55,467 nucleotides of DNA from assembly GCA_009692005.1 (NCBI GenBank), contig SHZZ01000021.1, positions 1 to 55,467 of the forward strand. Reading direction: 5' to 3'. This DNA is from Gemmataceae bacterium. GTDB lineage: Bacteria; Planctomycetota; Planctomycetia; Gemmatales; Gemmataceae. Shown here one piece after another: positions 27,006-37,024 of the stretch. A model generated the notes under the pieces. It saw nothing but the letters and a program-made list of their open reading frames with translations. It ran no database searches and had not been told where the DNA came from. How positions within the stretch are numbered: position 1 is the first letter of the stretch; each line of letters begins with the position of its first letter. Made by a program: the position numbers and the translations under genes.

Positions 27006-27318
27006 GTTTTCAGCACAATCGGCACATGCAGAACAGCATGGCCAGCCTCGCCAGGCTTTGCCCGAGGAAAAAATCGGAAGACCCTTCTTTGTGGTAAGAA
27101 AAATTCAAGAACCGTGGGCCCAGCAGGCGGAGAGGTTGATGCAGGCGGAAAATCCTGGCCGATAAAGAGGCGGAATGAGAACCGCCAAGGAAAGCGTCCG
27201 GTTGCAGTGAGCTTGATTTCCGCGTTCCGGCAGGCCCTCGCGTGGAGGGTTTCGCCGCCGCGGCGGGAACTGTCGGCCCACAAGGTTCCCCGCACCTGGA
27301 AAAAACCGAGGAGTCACG
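27006..27318. other. Leader region upstream of the YTV-repeat gene
   Basis: No gene is visible. It must hold the promoter of the YTV gene, but no pair of boxes is convincing. A GC-rich self-complementary stretch (tcgccgccgcggcggg, near 27250-27266) lies about 55 bases before the start codon and could fold in the 5' leader. GAGGAG five bases before the ATG is the ribosome site. Confidence 0.4.
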
Positions 27319-29136
27319 ATGAAGAGGACGAGATTCATAGCGCCGTTGCTGGCCGTGGTTGCCGCCTTGATGGCAGGGCAAACAGCCTCCGCCGCGCATG
27401 GAGGCGCGGTGAAGTACAACGCCACCGGCAAGCCGTGCTGCGAGGCGCAGAGCTGCTTTTCCGCCGCCGCCGGGCAAATGCGGGAAAATTTCCGCCTGGT
27501 GTTCGACAATGTCCTCGGGAAACGCTGGCTGACTTCCTACGCCACCGTGCAAGAAACGGTCATGAAGCAGGTCAGCAAAACCTGCTACAAGGAAGAATCC
27601 CGCACCTGCTACCGCAAGTGCTATGAAACCACTTACAAGAATGTGGAAGAAAAGGTCCAAAGGAATGTTGTCGAGACCGCTTACAAAGATTGCGAATACA
27701 CCGTGTGCAAGCCGGTCAAAAAGACTTCCCTGAAGGAAGTGACCCAGACGGTTTGCAAGCCGGTGTGCGAAACCCATTACAAAGAATGCAAATACACCAT
27801 TTGCAAGCGGGTTCCCGTGCAGTGCGAAAAAGAAATCTGCTTTACGGTGTGCAAGCCAGTGACCGAAGTCCATTGCCACAAAGTCACTTGCCAGGTGCAG
27901 AAGAAAATCTGCGAACAGCACGAAAAGGAATGCAAGTACACGGTGTGCAAGCGGGTGTGCGAAACGCACTACAAGGATGTAAAGTGCGTCAAGCATAACC
28001 GAGTGATAGAGAATTGCGTCAAGGATGTGAAGTGCGTGGAATATAAGACGGTGCAAGAAACCTGCGAGAAGGAAATCGTCAAGACGGTATGGAGGCCTGT
28101 GGAAACGACGAAGACCGTGACCCGCCGGGTGCCTGAATGGGTGGTGGAAAAGTACACTGTGCCGGCCACGACCCGGCACCAGTGGGTGCGCACCGCCGGC
28201 GATTGCAGCTTCGATCCTTGCACTTGCCGCAATGTTTTCAAACCGGGCAAGCTGACCCGTGTGTGCGTGGAAGTGCCGGCCCGCGAATGCTGCCGCAAGG
28301 TCTTCCGCATCAAAACCGTGTGCGAACAGGTCGCCTGCAAATCCTATGTCAAGGAATGCGTGAAGGAAAAGGTTACCGTCACCGTGTGCAAAAAAGTCCC
28401 TGTCTGCACCGTGAAGAAGGTTCCTTACACGGTCTGCAAGATCGTGCCGGAAACCATCATCAAGAAGGTTCCCTACACCGTGACCCGCATGGTGCCGGAA
28501 ACCGTGGTCAAGAAAATCCCCTACACGGTGACCCGCGTGGTCCGCGGCGCCTATATCGATGGCAAAGGCGCCAGCCATGGCCAGGCCGGGTTCGACAAGG
28601 CGGAAATCATCAAGACTGCTTTGCGGGCGGGGGAAGCCCAGGGCAACGCCTGGACCTTTAAAGAAGGCGCCACCTTTGTAAACACCTACACCACCTCGAC
28701 CACCAAAATGGTGAAGGAAACCCAGGTCCGCAAGGTCCCCTACACCGTGTACAAAACGGTGACCGAGGAAGGTGTGCGCCAGGTGCCCTATACCGTCACC
28801 AAGATGGTTCCCCATACGGTGAAAAAGATGGTCCCCGTGACTGTCACCGAGATGGAAACCCACAAGTGCGTGAAGAAAGTCCCCTACAAGGTTTGCAAAA
28901 CGGAAACGGTCACGGTTTGCAAGCGGGTGCCTGAAACTATCTGCAAGATGGTTCCCTACACGGTGAAGGTGAAAGTTCCCTATACCGTGACGGAAACCGT
29001 CCCGGTAACGATCTGCAAACGGGTTGCGGTTTGCGATTCCTCCAAGGAAAGATGGCTGGATAAGATTTTCCGCAATCGGCTGTGCTGCACCGCCCCCTGC
29101 GCCCCCTCGACTTCCGAAGCCAAACCGGCCAAGTAA
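27319..29136 (+). CDS. Exported cysteine-rich YTV-repeat protein
   Basis: A 605-residue secreted protein with signal TRFIAPLLAVVAALMAGQTASA. The body is built of short imperfect repeats in two styles. Residues of about 80-260 are C-K-rich, with units such as CETHYKECKYTICKRVPV. The later part contains the planctomycete YTV signature, for example three successive units of 16 residues around KKVPYTVTRMVPETVV near residues 365-405. I count about 46 cysteines, so the mature protein is probably heavily disulfide-linked. YTV proteins are known from planctomycete cell-wall preparations, so an envelope structural role is likely. A non-repetitive insert (GAYIDGKGASHGQAGFDKAE) splits the YTV region. 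A strong terminator follows. Confidence 0.9.
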   Translation: MKRTRFIAPLLAVVAALMAGQTASAAHGGAVKYNATGKPCCEAQSCFSAAAGQMRENFRLVFDNVLGKRWLTSYATVQETVMKQVSKTCYKEESRTCYRKCYETTYKNVEEKVQRNVVETAYKDCEYTVCKPVKKTSLKEVTQTVCKPVCETHYKECKYTICKRVPVQCEKEICFTVCKPVTEVHCHKVTCQVQKKICEQHEKECKYTVCKRVCETHYKDVKCVKHNRVIENCVKDVKCVEYKTVQETCEKEIVKTVWRPVETTKTVTRRVPEWVVEKYTVPATTRHQWVRTAGDCSFDPCTCRNVFKPGKLTRVCVEVPARECCRKVFRIKTVCEQVACKSYVKECVKEKVTVTVCKKVPVCTVKKVPYTVCKIVPETIIKKVPYTVTRMVPETVVKKIPYTVTRVVRGAYIDGKGASHGQAGFDKAEIIKTALRAGEAQGNAWTFKEGATFVNTYTTSTTKMVKETQVRKVPYTVYKTVTEEGVRQVPYTVTKMVPHTVKKMVPVTVTEMETHKCVKKVPYKVCKTETVTVCKRVPETICKMVPYTVKVKVPYTVTETVPVTICKRVAVCDSSKERWLDKIFRNRLCCTAPCAPSTSEAKPAK

Positions 29137-29160
29137 GTTACAGAGGGCGCCCAACCCCCC

Positions 29161-29195
29161 GGACCCGGGATAACCTCCCGGGTCCGGCCATTTTT
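29161..29195 (+). terminator. Rho-independent terminator of the YTV gene
   Basis: A perfect 10-bp stem, GGACCCGGGA with TCCCGGGTCC around TAACC, followed five bases later by TTTTT. It also separates the YTV gene from the convergent toxin gene. Confidence 0.8.
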
Positions 29196-29243
29196 AACCC
29201 CCTCACCAGGCCATTAACAGCGCCTTGAAACTCTTAAAGCCAC

Positions 29244-29597
29244 TCAAAGGATCCGTGGTTGAATAAGAACCTCAAACCCAGCCACAATCTCTTGCATCCG
29301 TTTTTTTGAAAGCTGCCCGATTTTCTCCCGAAGTTCCCCTTTATCCACGGTCATCACTTGCGAAATATTCACCACACTCGGTTTTGTCAGATTGCCCTCA
29401 CCCTTGTGAAGCGCCACATTTCCCGGCGCTAAAGCTAGCTTTCTGTTGGAGGTCAGGGCGCAGACAACGGTGGTTTTGATTTGGCTTTTGTTGAAGGCAT
29501 CGTTTTGAATGACCACAAAGGGATGCAGGGAACCCGGTTCAGACCCGGCGGGTTCCCCCAGGTCGAGCCAAAAGAGGTCGCCTTGATTGATCACCAT
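29244..29597 (-). CDS. MazF/PemK-type toxin (mRNA endoribonuclease)
   Basis: A 117-residue toxin. INQGDLFWLDLGEP with LHPFVVIQNDAFN is the conserved N-terminal beta structure of PemK/MazF, and TTVVCALTSN followed by KPSVVNISQVMTVDK carries the later conserved strand and T/S-x-x-S region. Such toxins cut mRNA at short sequences, and the antitoxin blocks the active site. The ATG overlaps the antitoxin stop by 7 bases (ATGGTGA), so the two are translated together. Confidence 0.93.
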   Translation of the reverse strand: MVINQGDLFWLDLGEPAGSEPGSLHPFVVIQNDAFNKSQIKTTVVCALTSNRKLALAPGNVALHKGEGNLTKPSVVNISQVMTVDKGELREKIGQLSKKRMQEIVAGFEVLIQPRIL

Positions 29598-29845
29598 TTG
29601 CCAGCGATCCGCCGCATTCTTTTCTTGGCGGCCTGGGCTATTTCCTGGGCCTTGGGCTCGCCCACCTCGTGATCATAAACCTGGTTCAGCTTCTGAACGA
29701 TTTCCAAAGACTCACTACGGTGAATCAAGAATTCCAATGCCTGGGCAAAAACCTGGCTGCGGGAAATGCCAAGGTTCGCCGAGAGCTTCTCGGCTTTTTG
29801 AAAGAGCTTTTCCTCAATGGAGATGGCAGTTTTCTTGTAGGCCAT
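29591..29845 (-). CDS. Ribbon-helix-helix antitoxin of the MazF-type pair
   Basis: An 84-residue antitoxin. MAYKKTAISIEEKLFQKAEKL gives the ribbon strand, and ANLGISRSQVFAQALEFLI the helix-turn-helix of a dimeric RHH DNA-binding domain. The charged C-terminal tail ending KRMRRIAGKW would bind the toxin. I chose the ATG at 29845, after AAGGGGC; the frame is open 37 codons further upstream, but that segment crosses the promoter/operator and does not look like protein. Antitoxin-first order with overlap is typical. Confidence 0.88.
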   Translation of the reverse strand: MAYKKTAISIEEKLFQKAEKLSANLGISRSQVFAQALEFLIHRSESLEIVQKLNQVYDHEVGEPKAQEIAQAAKKRMRRIAGKW

Positions 29846-29864
29846 GGAGCCCCTTCTGGTAATA

Positions 29865-29903
29865 GTTATACCTTTAGTATAACAAGGTTGCGCGGACAGT
29901 AAA
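29865..29903 (-). promoter_or_regulatory. Promoter and operator of the toxin-antitoxin operon
   Basis: A perfect inverted repeat GTTATAC-N5-GTATAAC (29865-29883) overlaps a -10 box TATACT (29876-29881). A -35 box TTTACT (29898-29903) lies 16 bases upstream. The palindrome covers the -10 region, which is where an RHH antitoxin would bind to repress its own operon. Confidence 0.75.
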
Positions 29904-30130
29904 AGGTAATTCTTTCCAGCAAAGGGCCCTGACTGGTTGCCGCCGCGATCGTGCAATAGGATCCTGGAACGAGGCTGATCGTTTATGCTTTGACAACCAT
30001 CCCGAGCTGCCTGACTGTTTGACCGAGACTTGATCCGAGCGGCTCACCAGCAGATCACTCGTGAGTGGTGGGCGTGACGGGTTCGACCTCGTCTCGGCTT
30101 GTCGTAAAGGAGCGCCAGGAGAGCGACCCT

Positions 30131-30440
30131 GTGAAGAAAGAATACCTGCCACTTCTTGGCGTGCTTGCGGCTGGCGCTATTTGCGTTGGCTGCAGCGCGC
30201 TATCCGGGCGGCTATGACTGGACCCACCACTTTGTCTCGGCGCTATTCCAACCAACCGCCCTGAACGGCGATCAGAACCCGGCGAGGCAACCCGCCATCC
30301 TGGCCGTGTTCATGTTTTGCGTCAGCATGGGAGCTGTACTCTGGAATTGTTTCGAGGAAGGCAAAGTCTCGCTTTCATAGGAATACGATTGAAATCGCCG
30401 GCATTGGCTCGATGGTATATGCGTTTCTTGTGGTCACGCC
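30131..30440 (+). pseudogene. Decayed membrane-protein gene with two frameshifts, 3' end missing
   Basis: Three consecutive pieces in different frames read as one protein. A GTG start gives VKKEYLPLLGVLAAGAICV; the next frame gives FALAAARYPGGYDWTHHFVS and PARQPAILAVFMFCVSMGAV; the third gives SRFHRNTIEIAGIGSMVYAF and LVVTP. Together they look like the N-terminal half of a small multi-helix membrane protein, of DUF998-like character as far as I can tell. Homology stops at about 30440, where an unrelated minus-strand remnant begins. The 29904-30130 stretch between it and the toxin-antitoxin promoter shows nothing I recognise. Confidence 0.6.
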
Positions 30441-30612
30441 ATCGGAGGTCTTCAGTACCCCGTCCGGAACCTCGTAGCCGAAGATCGGCGGCATTCCATC
30501 CATGGACGACCCGAACTTCCCGATCTGTTGGTGGAGCTTCCACGGGTCGGCGCCGCTCGCTCGGTGGAAGTCGCAGGTTGTTGGGATCGACCTCCAGGAT
30601 GACCTGGCTCAT
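30432..30612 (-). pseudogene. Decayed small ORF with one frameshift, truncated
   Basis: An ATG at 30612 gives MSQVILEVDPNNLRLPPS. After a +1 shift the next frame continues SGADPWKLHQQIGKFGSSMD and GMPPIFGYEVPDGVLKTSDG. The pattern LEVDP-LPPS-GADP-KLHQQI resembles a ParB-like-fold small protein, but I cannot name the family firmly. It ends at about 30432-30440, the same point where the plus-strand remnant ends. The 30613-30704 stretch holds no gene. Confidence 0.5.
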
Positions 30613-30704
30613 TCATTTAGGATAAACCCCACATTGAATTGTTTCAACGATAGTGGCCCTATCGAAACACACTTAAAAATCGTACTTCTACTGCCAAGCC
30701 CCCC

Positions 30705-31895
<1,191 letters not shown>

Positions 31896-31914
31896 GAAAT
31901 TCTTCTCCCGCCGC

Positions 31915-32940
31915 TTATTCCCAGTCGAGAACCACCTTGCCGCTTTTCCCACTGAGCATGGCATCGAACCCTTGTTGAAACTCGGTGTAAGGCAACTGGT
32001 GGGTGATCACGGGCTTAATATTCAGCCCGCTTTGCAACATGACAGTCATTTTGTACCAGGTTTCATACATTTCGCGGCCGTAAATCCCCTTGATGGTGAG
32101 CATGTTGAAAATGACAAGATCCCAGTTGATGGCGACCGGCTTGGGCGGTATGCCGAGGATGGCGATTTTCCCCCCGTGCGCCATGTTCTCCAGCATGGTT
32201 TCCAGGGCTGCCGGGCTGCCCGACATCTCCATGCCGACATCGAAGCCCTCCTTCATGCCGAGTTCTTCCTGAACTTTTTTCAGGCTGGTTTCCAGGGGAT
32301 TGACAGCCCGTGTAGCGCCCATGGTCATGGCCAGTTGCCGCCGGTAAGGATTGGGGTCGGTAACGGCAATGAAGCGCGCGCCGGCATGGCGAGCCACGGC
32401 CACGGCCATGACTCCAATCGGCCCCGCCCCGGTGATCAGCACATCCTCCCCGAGAAGATCGAAGCTCAGGGCGGTGTGAACGGCGTTGCCCAGCGGGTCG
32501 AAAATAGAGGCGATGTTCAGGTCGATCCCCGGTGCGTGCGTCCAAATGTTGGACATGGGCAGCGAGATCAACTCAGCGAAAGCCCCCGGGCGGTCGACGC
32601 CGACGCCCAGCGTTTTGGCGCACAGGTGTCTGCGGCCAGCCAGGCAGTTTCTACAGCGGCCGCAAACGACATGCCCTTCCCCGCTGACGATTTCGCCTGG
32701 AACGAAGCCGGTGACATTCGAGCCGACAGCGACGATCTCGCCGACGAACTCGTGGCCGACAGCCATGGGCACTGGAATGGTCCGCCGGGCCCAGTCGTCC
32801 CATTGATAAATGTGGACATCGGTGCCGCAGATTCCCGTCTTTTTTACCTTCACCAGAACATCGTTGATGCCAAAGGAAGGTTCAGGAATGTCGTCGAGCC
32901 AGATGCCCTCGCGGGCTTCCCGTTTGATCAAGGCTTTCAT
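31915..32940 (-). CDS. tdh: L-threonine 3-dehydrogenase
   Basis: A 341-residue zinc medium-chain dehydrogenase, the same length as E. coli Tdh. [19 protein letters not shown] is the N-terminus. [19 protein letters not shown] carries the catalytic Cys and the Tdh-specific [17 protein letters not shown] has the catalytic His-Glu. The structural zinc site is [15 protein letters not shown], and the NAD-binding site is [19 protein letters not shown]. It oxidises threonine to 2-amino-3-oxobutanoate for Kbl. The start at 32940 excludes an upstream open extension that overlaps tdk. tdk lies 61 bp upstream in the same direction. Confidence 0.96.
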   Translation of the reverse strand: MKALIKREAREGIWLDDIPEPSFGINDVLVKVKKTGICGTDVHIYQWDDWARRTIPVPMAVGHEFVGEIVAVGSNVTGFVPGEIVSGEGHVVCGRCRNCLAGRRHLCAKTLGVGVDRPGAFAELISLPMSNIWTHAPGIDLNIASIFDPLGNAVHTALSFDLLGEDVLITGAGPIGVMAVAVARHAGARFIAVTDPNPYRRQLAMTMGATRAVNPLETSLKKVQEELGMKEGFDVGMEMSGSPAALETMLENMAHGGKIAILGIPPKPVAINWDLVIFNMLTIKGIYGREMYETWYKMTVMLQSGLNIKPVITHQLPYTEFQQGFDAMLSGKSGKVVLDWE

Positions 32941-33001
32941 GAGAGGACCTTTGCCAAAAGAAGAAAAACCTGGCGGAGCAAGAGTAGCGGCAAGCCCAAT
33001 C

Positions 33002-33580
33002 TCACCCTGGCAGTGCGCCGCTGGCCATGGCTTGTGAAAAGTGCTTTCTGCACAGAGAAACATAGCGCTCGTTGCCGCCCACCTCAATCTGCTGCCCGAA
33101 GCGTTCCACTTTGCCGTTGGGGCCAACGCGAACGACCATGGTAGCCTTGCGCCCGCAATGGCAGATGGTCTTGATTTCGCTCAGGGTGTCGGCCCAGGCC
33201 AGGAGGGCGGCGCTGCCGGGAAACAACTCTCCCTGAAAATCGGTGCGCAGGCCGTAGCACATGACGGGAATGTTGTCCTCGTCCACCACCTGGGCCAGCT
33301 CGCGCACCTGCGATTGCGTAAGAAATTGGGCTTCATCGATGAGGACGCATTGGGGTTTGACCGCCAGGCACTCGGGGCGGAAGCAGGTTTCCTTGTCAAA
33401 GAGTTTGGCCTGGGCGTGGATGCCGATACGAGAGGCGATTTTCCCGGCGGCGCGGGAATCGAGCCGGGCGGTAAATAGCAAGGCGGCCATGCCTCGCTCG
33501 GCGTAGTTATGCGCCGCCTGCAATAGCGAGGTCGACTTTCCCGCGTTCATGGTGGAATAGTAGAAAAACAATTTTGCCAT
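33002..33580 (-). CDS. tdk: Thymidine kinase
   Basis: A 192-residue type II (TK1-like) thymidine kinase. [20 protein letters not shown] holds the P-loop, [15 protein letters not shown] the Walker-B-like DEAQF with the catalytic Glu, and [13 protein letters not shown] the start of the zinc-binding lasso. It phosphorylates thymidine to dTMP for salvage. It heads the tdk-tdh-kbl run, but tdh has its own start region 61 bp downstream, so co-transcription is not certain. Confidence 0.95.
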   Translation of the reverse strand: MAKLFFYYSTMNAGKSTSLLQAAHNYAERGMAALLFTARLDSRAAGKIASRIGIHAQAKLFDKETCFRPECLAVKPQCVLIDEAQFLTQSQVRELAQVVDEDNIPVMCYGLRTDFQGELFPGSAALLAWADTLSEIKTICHCGRKATMVVRVGPNGKVERFGQQIEVGGNERYVSLCRKHFSQAMASGALPG

Positions 33581-33644
33581 GGCCTCGCCTCTCGCAGATA
33601 TCCAAGCAACTTAATCGACAGGAAGAAAGTCTTCAAGGACTTCC

Positions 33645-35480
33645 TCAGGCATGCATGGGAGGCAACGGCAGCCCCAGCGACATGGCCGTGGCCCGCAGCA
33701 ACTCCCCCTCCTTCACTTTCACCTTGCCATCCTGGCAGGCGATCTTCAGGCAAGCGTGCAGCACTTTCTCTTTTTTTTCCGCGGGCAACAGGGCCAGCAG
33801 GTCGAAGTAGGAATCGAGACGGGAAAAATCGACGCGAGCCTTGTCCAAAGTCTGGGGAACTTCCGGCCAAGGAATATCACTCCGCCCCGCTGCGTAGGCC
33901 GCGACCGGGTCCTCGCCCGAAGCGTCAGCAAAGGCCGCCAGCAAGCCGCCAATGGCCAGGGGCAGTTCCTTGGTCGATCCCTTGAACTTCACCCGGCCCC
34001 CTACCGCCGAGCAGATTATCCGCCAGACGCAAAATTCAAACAGGTCAATCTGCTGGTCGGCGCGGATCAGGTCCATGGCGTTTTTCAAAAGGTCGGCTGC
34101 CTGGTCGCGGCCGAGCTGGCGCAGAGCCGGCAAAGCCAGAGCCAAGGCGGGAAGGCGCATTTTCCTGGGCAAGGAATCGACCTGATCCGACAACGCCGCC
34201 AGCGACTGGGCCACCGCCGCATCCGTTTTGGCTTGAAGCTGCTGGCGTCCCTGCCTGCGCAAATCGGCTTGGTAGGGAAGGAGCAGTGAATAAACGACAG
34301 CGGCGGCGCCGGCGGGGTGCCTGGCCTCGGCGTCCAAGATTCCTTCCGGCCGAGACACCTTGCTTCCCGAAGCGACTCGCCCCGCCAAGTTCGACACCAG
34401 CCCGGCATTGAGAGAAACCTCCGCTTGCGAATCGGAACCTCCCTCGCCAGTTTCCTCCGGCGGGGGTTGAAAGTTCAATCCTTCAATTCTGCGCACCCGC
34501 TCTTTCAAGGGGGGGTGGGTATCGAAAAGGGTCATGAAGCCGGATACGCCGCTGCCAAAAAGCATGTGGCTGGCCTCGGAGGCGTGGCCGTTTTTCAACC
34601 CACCCTGGCTGGGCCAGCCGGCAATTTTCCTCAGGGCCCCGGCGATGCCATCGGGGTTGCGGGTGAACTGAACAGCGGAAGCGTCGGCGAGAAACTCTCG
34701 CTGGCGCGATACCGCCGCCTGGATCAACCGCCCTACCAGCCAGCCAATCCACCCGAGCAGAAAGAGAAAAACCCCCAGGGCAAAAATCATGAGGACGATC
34801 CCCCCGCCCCCTTTACTGTTTCCTCCCCGAACATTCACCATGACGCGCAGCAGGATGGCGCCAATCACGCTGAGAAAAAAGATGCCAAAGAGAATGCCCA
34901 TCAGGCGGATGTTCATCCGCATGTCGCCATTGAGAATGTGGCTGAATTCGTGGGCGATCACGCCTTGAAGCTCATCGCGGCTGAGGGCCTCGATGCAACC
35001 GCGCGTGACGCCGATAACGGCGCTGTCGCTGGACCAGCCAGCGGCAAAGGCGTTGATGCCTTCTTCCTCAAGGAGGTAAACCTGGGGAACGGGCAGGCCC
35101 GAGGCGATGGCCATTTCTTCCACGATGTTGAGGAGTCGTTTTTCCTTGAGATCGCCGGACCCCGGTTGCAGCAGAGTCCCCCCGAGCATTTCTGCCACAC
35201 TCTTGCCGCCACCGCTGTTCAATTCCGCAAGTTTCCACAGGCTGGCCAGCCCGACCACCAACCCCACCCCAGCAGCCACCACCAGCAGAAGCAAGCTGTT
35301 GTCCGCCACCGTCCCCTGCAGATCGAATGGGCGATGGGTTGCACTGGCCCTGAGAAAGCCCAGAGTGGCAATCAATGCCCCATCGAGGGCTAGGATGATC
35401 CCGCCCACGCCAAGGGTGAACAAAAAGAGCAGGAGAAAAGTGCGGCTGCGAGCTTTTTCCTGGTGCTGGAAGAAGTTCAT
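33645..35480 (-). CDS. M48 family membrane metallopeptidase with C-terminal extension
   Basis: A 611-residue membrane protease. The zinc motif is GVIAHEFSHILNGDMRMN (HEFSH at 177-181), and further hydrophobic segments flank it (near residues 16-40, 62-82, 195-225 and 235-260). The N-terminal region contains NIVEEMAIASGLPVPQVYLL, typical of the HtpX-like group. After about residue 300 there is a long non-catalytic extension of some 300 residues, partly helical, that is not in HtpX itself. It lies 16 bp after lemA, a pairing seen in many bacteria, and probably acts in membrane protein quality control. Confidence 0.9.
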   Translation of the reverse strand: MNFFQHQEKARSRTFLLLFLFTLGVGGIILALDGALIATLGFLRASATHRPFDLQGTVADNSLLLLVVAAGVGLVVGLASLWKLAELNSGGGKSVAEMLGGTLLQPGSGDLKEKRLLNIVEEMAIASGLPVPQVYLLEEEGINAFAAGWSSDSAVIGVTRGCIEALSRDELQGVIAHEFSHILNGDMRMNIRLMGILFGIFFLSVIGAILLRVMVNVRGGNSKGGGGIVLMIFALGVFLFLLGWIGWLVGRLIQAAVSRQREFLADASAVQFTRNPDGIAGALRKIAGWPSQGGLKNGHASEASHMLFGSGVSGFMTLFDTHPPLKERVRRIEGLNFQPPPEETGEGGSDSQAEVSLNAGLVSNLAGRVASGSKVSRPEGILDAEARHPAGAAAVVYSLLLPYQADLRRQGRQQLQAKTDAAVAQSLAALSDQVDSLPRKMRLPALALALPALRQLGRDQAADLLKNAMDLIRADQQIDLFEFCVWRIICSAVGGRVKFKGSTKELPLAIGGLLAAFADASGEDPVAAYAAGRSDIPWPEVPQTLDKARVDFSRLDSYFDLLALLPAEKKEKVLHACLKIACQDGKVKVKEGELLRATAMSLGLPLPPMHA

Positions 35481-35496
35481 GTATTTCCGCCGGGGC

Positions 35497-36108
35497 TTAG
35501 AACTTCACCTTGGGCGCCTCGCGCTCGGCGGCATTGTCCAGGGTAAACTGCTGCGCGGGCAGGGCGCCCATCATCCCGGCCACCATGACATTGGGGAAGA
35601 CTTCGCGATAGATGTTGTAATCCATGACGGCATCGTTGAAGGCTTGCCGCGCGAAACCCACCTTGTTTTCTGTAGAAGTCAGTTCCTCTTGCAACTGCAT
35701 GGCGTTTTGGTTGGCCTTGAGATCGGGATACGCTTCCGACAGAGCGAAGAGCTTGCCCAGGACGCCGGTCAGAGTTCCCTCGGCGGCGCGCAAGGCGTTC
35801 ATGGCCTCCGGGTCGGCGGGGTTGGCAGCCACGCGGGCGCCGGCGCTCGAGGCCATGTTCCTTGCCGAGATAACCGCTTCCAAAGTTCCCCGTTCATGGG
35901 CCATGTACCCTTTCACCGCTTCCACCAAGTTGGGAATCAAGTCGTAACGGCGCTTGAGTTGCACATCGATTTGCCCGTAGCCGTTCTTGAAACGGTTCCG
36001 GCGCGTGACCAGGCCGTTGAAAATGCCAATGAACCACAGGACCAGCACCGCCAAAACGCCCAGGATGATCCACACCCCGTATTGACCCAGGAAATTTTGC
36101 AAGTCCAT
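35497..36108 (-). CDS. LemA family membrane protein
   Basis: A 203-residue LemA protein. An N-terminal transmembrane helix (GVWIILGVLAVLVLWFIGIF) is followed by the family core FNGLVTRRNRFKNGYGQIDV and LKRRYDLIPNLVEAVKGYM. The long helical hairpin region then carries SEAYPDLKANQNAMQLQEEL and ends YREVFPNVMVAGMMG. The start at 36108 begins directly at the membrane helix; the frame is open for 43 more codons upstream, which look like non-coding sequence. It is upstream of and coupled with the M48 peptidase. Confidence 0.93.
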   Translation of the reverse strand: MDLQNFLGQYGVWIILGVLAVLVLWFIGIFNGLVTRRNRFKNGYGQIDVQLKRRYDLIPNLVEAVKGYMAHERGTLEAVISARNMASSAGARVAANPADPEAMNALRAAEGTLTGVLGKLFALSEAYPDLKANQNAMQLQEELTSTENKVGFARQAFNDAVMDYNIYREVFPNVMVAGMMGALPAQQFTLDNAAEREAPKVKF

Positions 36109-36271
36109 TGTGAACCCCGTAAGGTAAGGGAAAGGGAAAGGGAGAAAACAGCAACCCCAGGGAGTATAACCAAGGCCCTGAGGAAAGGGACAAGGAATCC
36201 CAAGAGTCCTGGAATTTCTTCGCTGGGGTAATCGCATTATTTAGGTAAAAGAGTTTTTTATTGGGGTGACC

Positions 36272-36877
36272 ATGCGCGTTGGAGTTTTTGGCGGCTCGTT
36301 CGATCCCGTCCATCTTGGCCATCTGGCCCTGGCGGAAGCCTGCCGGGAAGCCGCCTCCTTGGATGAGGTCTGGTTTATCCCCGCCCATTTTCCCCCGCAC
36401 AAGGGAACTCGCGCCCTGGCCTGGTTTGAACACCGGTTAGAAATGCTGGAGCTGGCCATCGCCGGGCACGAACCGTTCCGCGCCGACCCCTTGGAACGCG
36501 AGCGTCCCGGGCCCAGTTTCACCATGGAAACCTTGCGCTTGCTCAGCCAGCAACATCCTGGAAACGAATGGTTTTTGATCCTGGGGTCGGACTCGGCGCT
36601 GGAGTTTTCCACCTGGAAAGAGCCGGGAAAGATTTTGCAAATGGCCACGCTGGTGGTGCATGGCCGGCGAGGAGGAGAACTGTCCGGGGATTTTTCCTCC
36701 AACCTGGAAAAGGCTGCTGGAGTGGCGCCCCGCCTGATCGAGGTCCACGGGCCCCCCTGGTTCGATATTTCCAGCACCCTGCTGCGCGAAAGAATTTCCC
36801 AGGGGAAAAGCATTCGCTTCCTCGTCCCCCGCGCGCTGGAGGAGTACATCCGTTCGAAAAAGCTGTATTTGAAGTAA
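36272..36877 (+). CDS. nadD: Nicotinate-nucleotide adenylyltransferase
   Basis: A 201-residue nucleotidyltransferase that makes deamido-NAD from nicotinate mononucleotide and ATP. MRVGVFGGSFDPVHLGHL contains the GGSFDPxHxGH ATP motif. FIPAHFPPHKG and WFLILGSDSALEF are conserved substrate segments, and ISSTLLRERISQGKSIRFLV is the C-terminal ISxxxIR-type motif. I use the ATG at 36272; a GTG two codons earlier is also possible. Confidence 0.95.
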   Translation: MRVGVFGGSFDPVHLGHLALAEACREAASLDEVWFIPAHFPPHKGTRALAWFEHRLEMLELAIAGHEPFRADPLERERPGPSFTMETLRLLSQQHPGNEWFLILGSDSALEFSTWKEPGKILQMATLVVHGRRGGELSGDFSSNLEKAAGVAPRLIEVHGPPWFDISSTLLRERISQGKSIRFLVPRALEEYIRSKKLYLK

Positions 36878-36948
36878 GGTCTCATTCTCTCCTGGGAGGG
36901 ATTTGGTTGAACTAAAATCCACAGGCCACTTGAACTCAATTTGCCCGG

Positions 36949-36967
36949 CCTGAGCCTGTCGAAGGGG
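36949..36967. repeat. Short motif cctgagcctgtcgaaggg
   Basis: The intergenic sequence before the YhaM-type gene contains cctgagcctgtcgaaggg flanked by cggc and gccg. It resembles the CTTCGACAGGCTCAGG element that I recall being scattered in many bacterial genomes. Only one copy was noticed in this window. Confidence 0.4.
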
Positions 36968-37024
36968 AGCCGCTCTCGCCGGGATTTTTTCCCCTTCTAT
37001 GCTAATTGAATAAGGGGAACACGC

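Noticed and set aside
27010-29154. Long minus-strand open frame rich in H, D and G repeats opposite the YTV gene
   Set aside because: It mirrors the biased repeats of the YTV gene, which has a signal peptide, ribosome site and known family.
34317-35393. Plus-strand open frame opposite the M48 peptidase
   Set aside because: No signal or motif; the M48 zinc motif is on the other strand.
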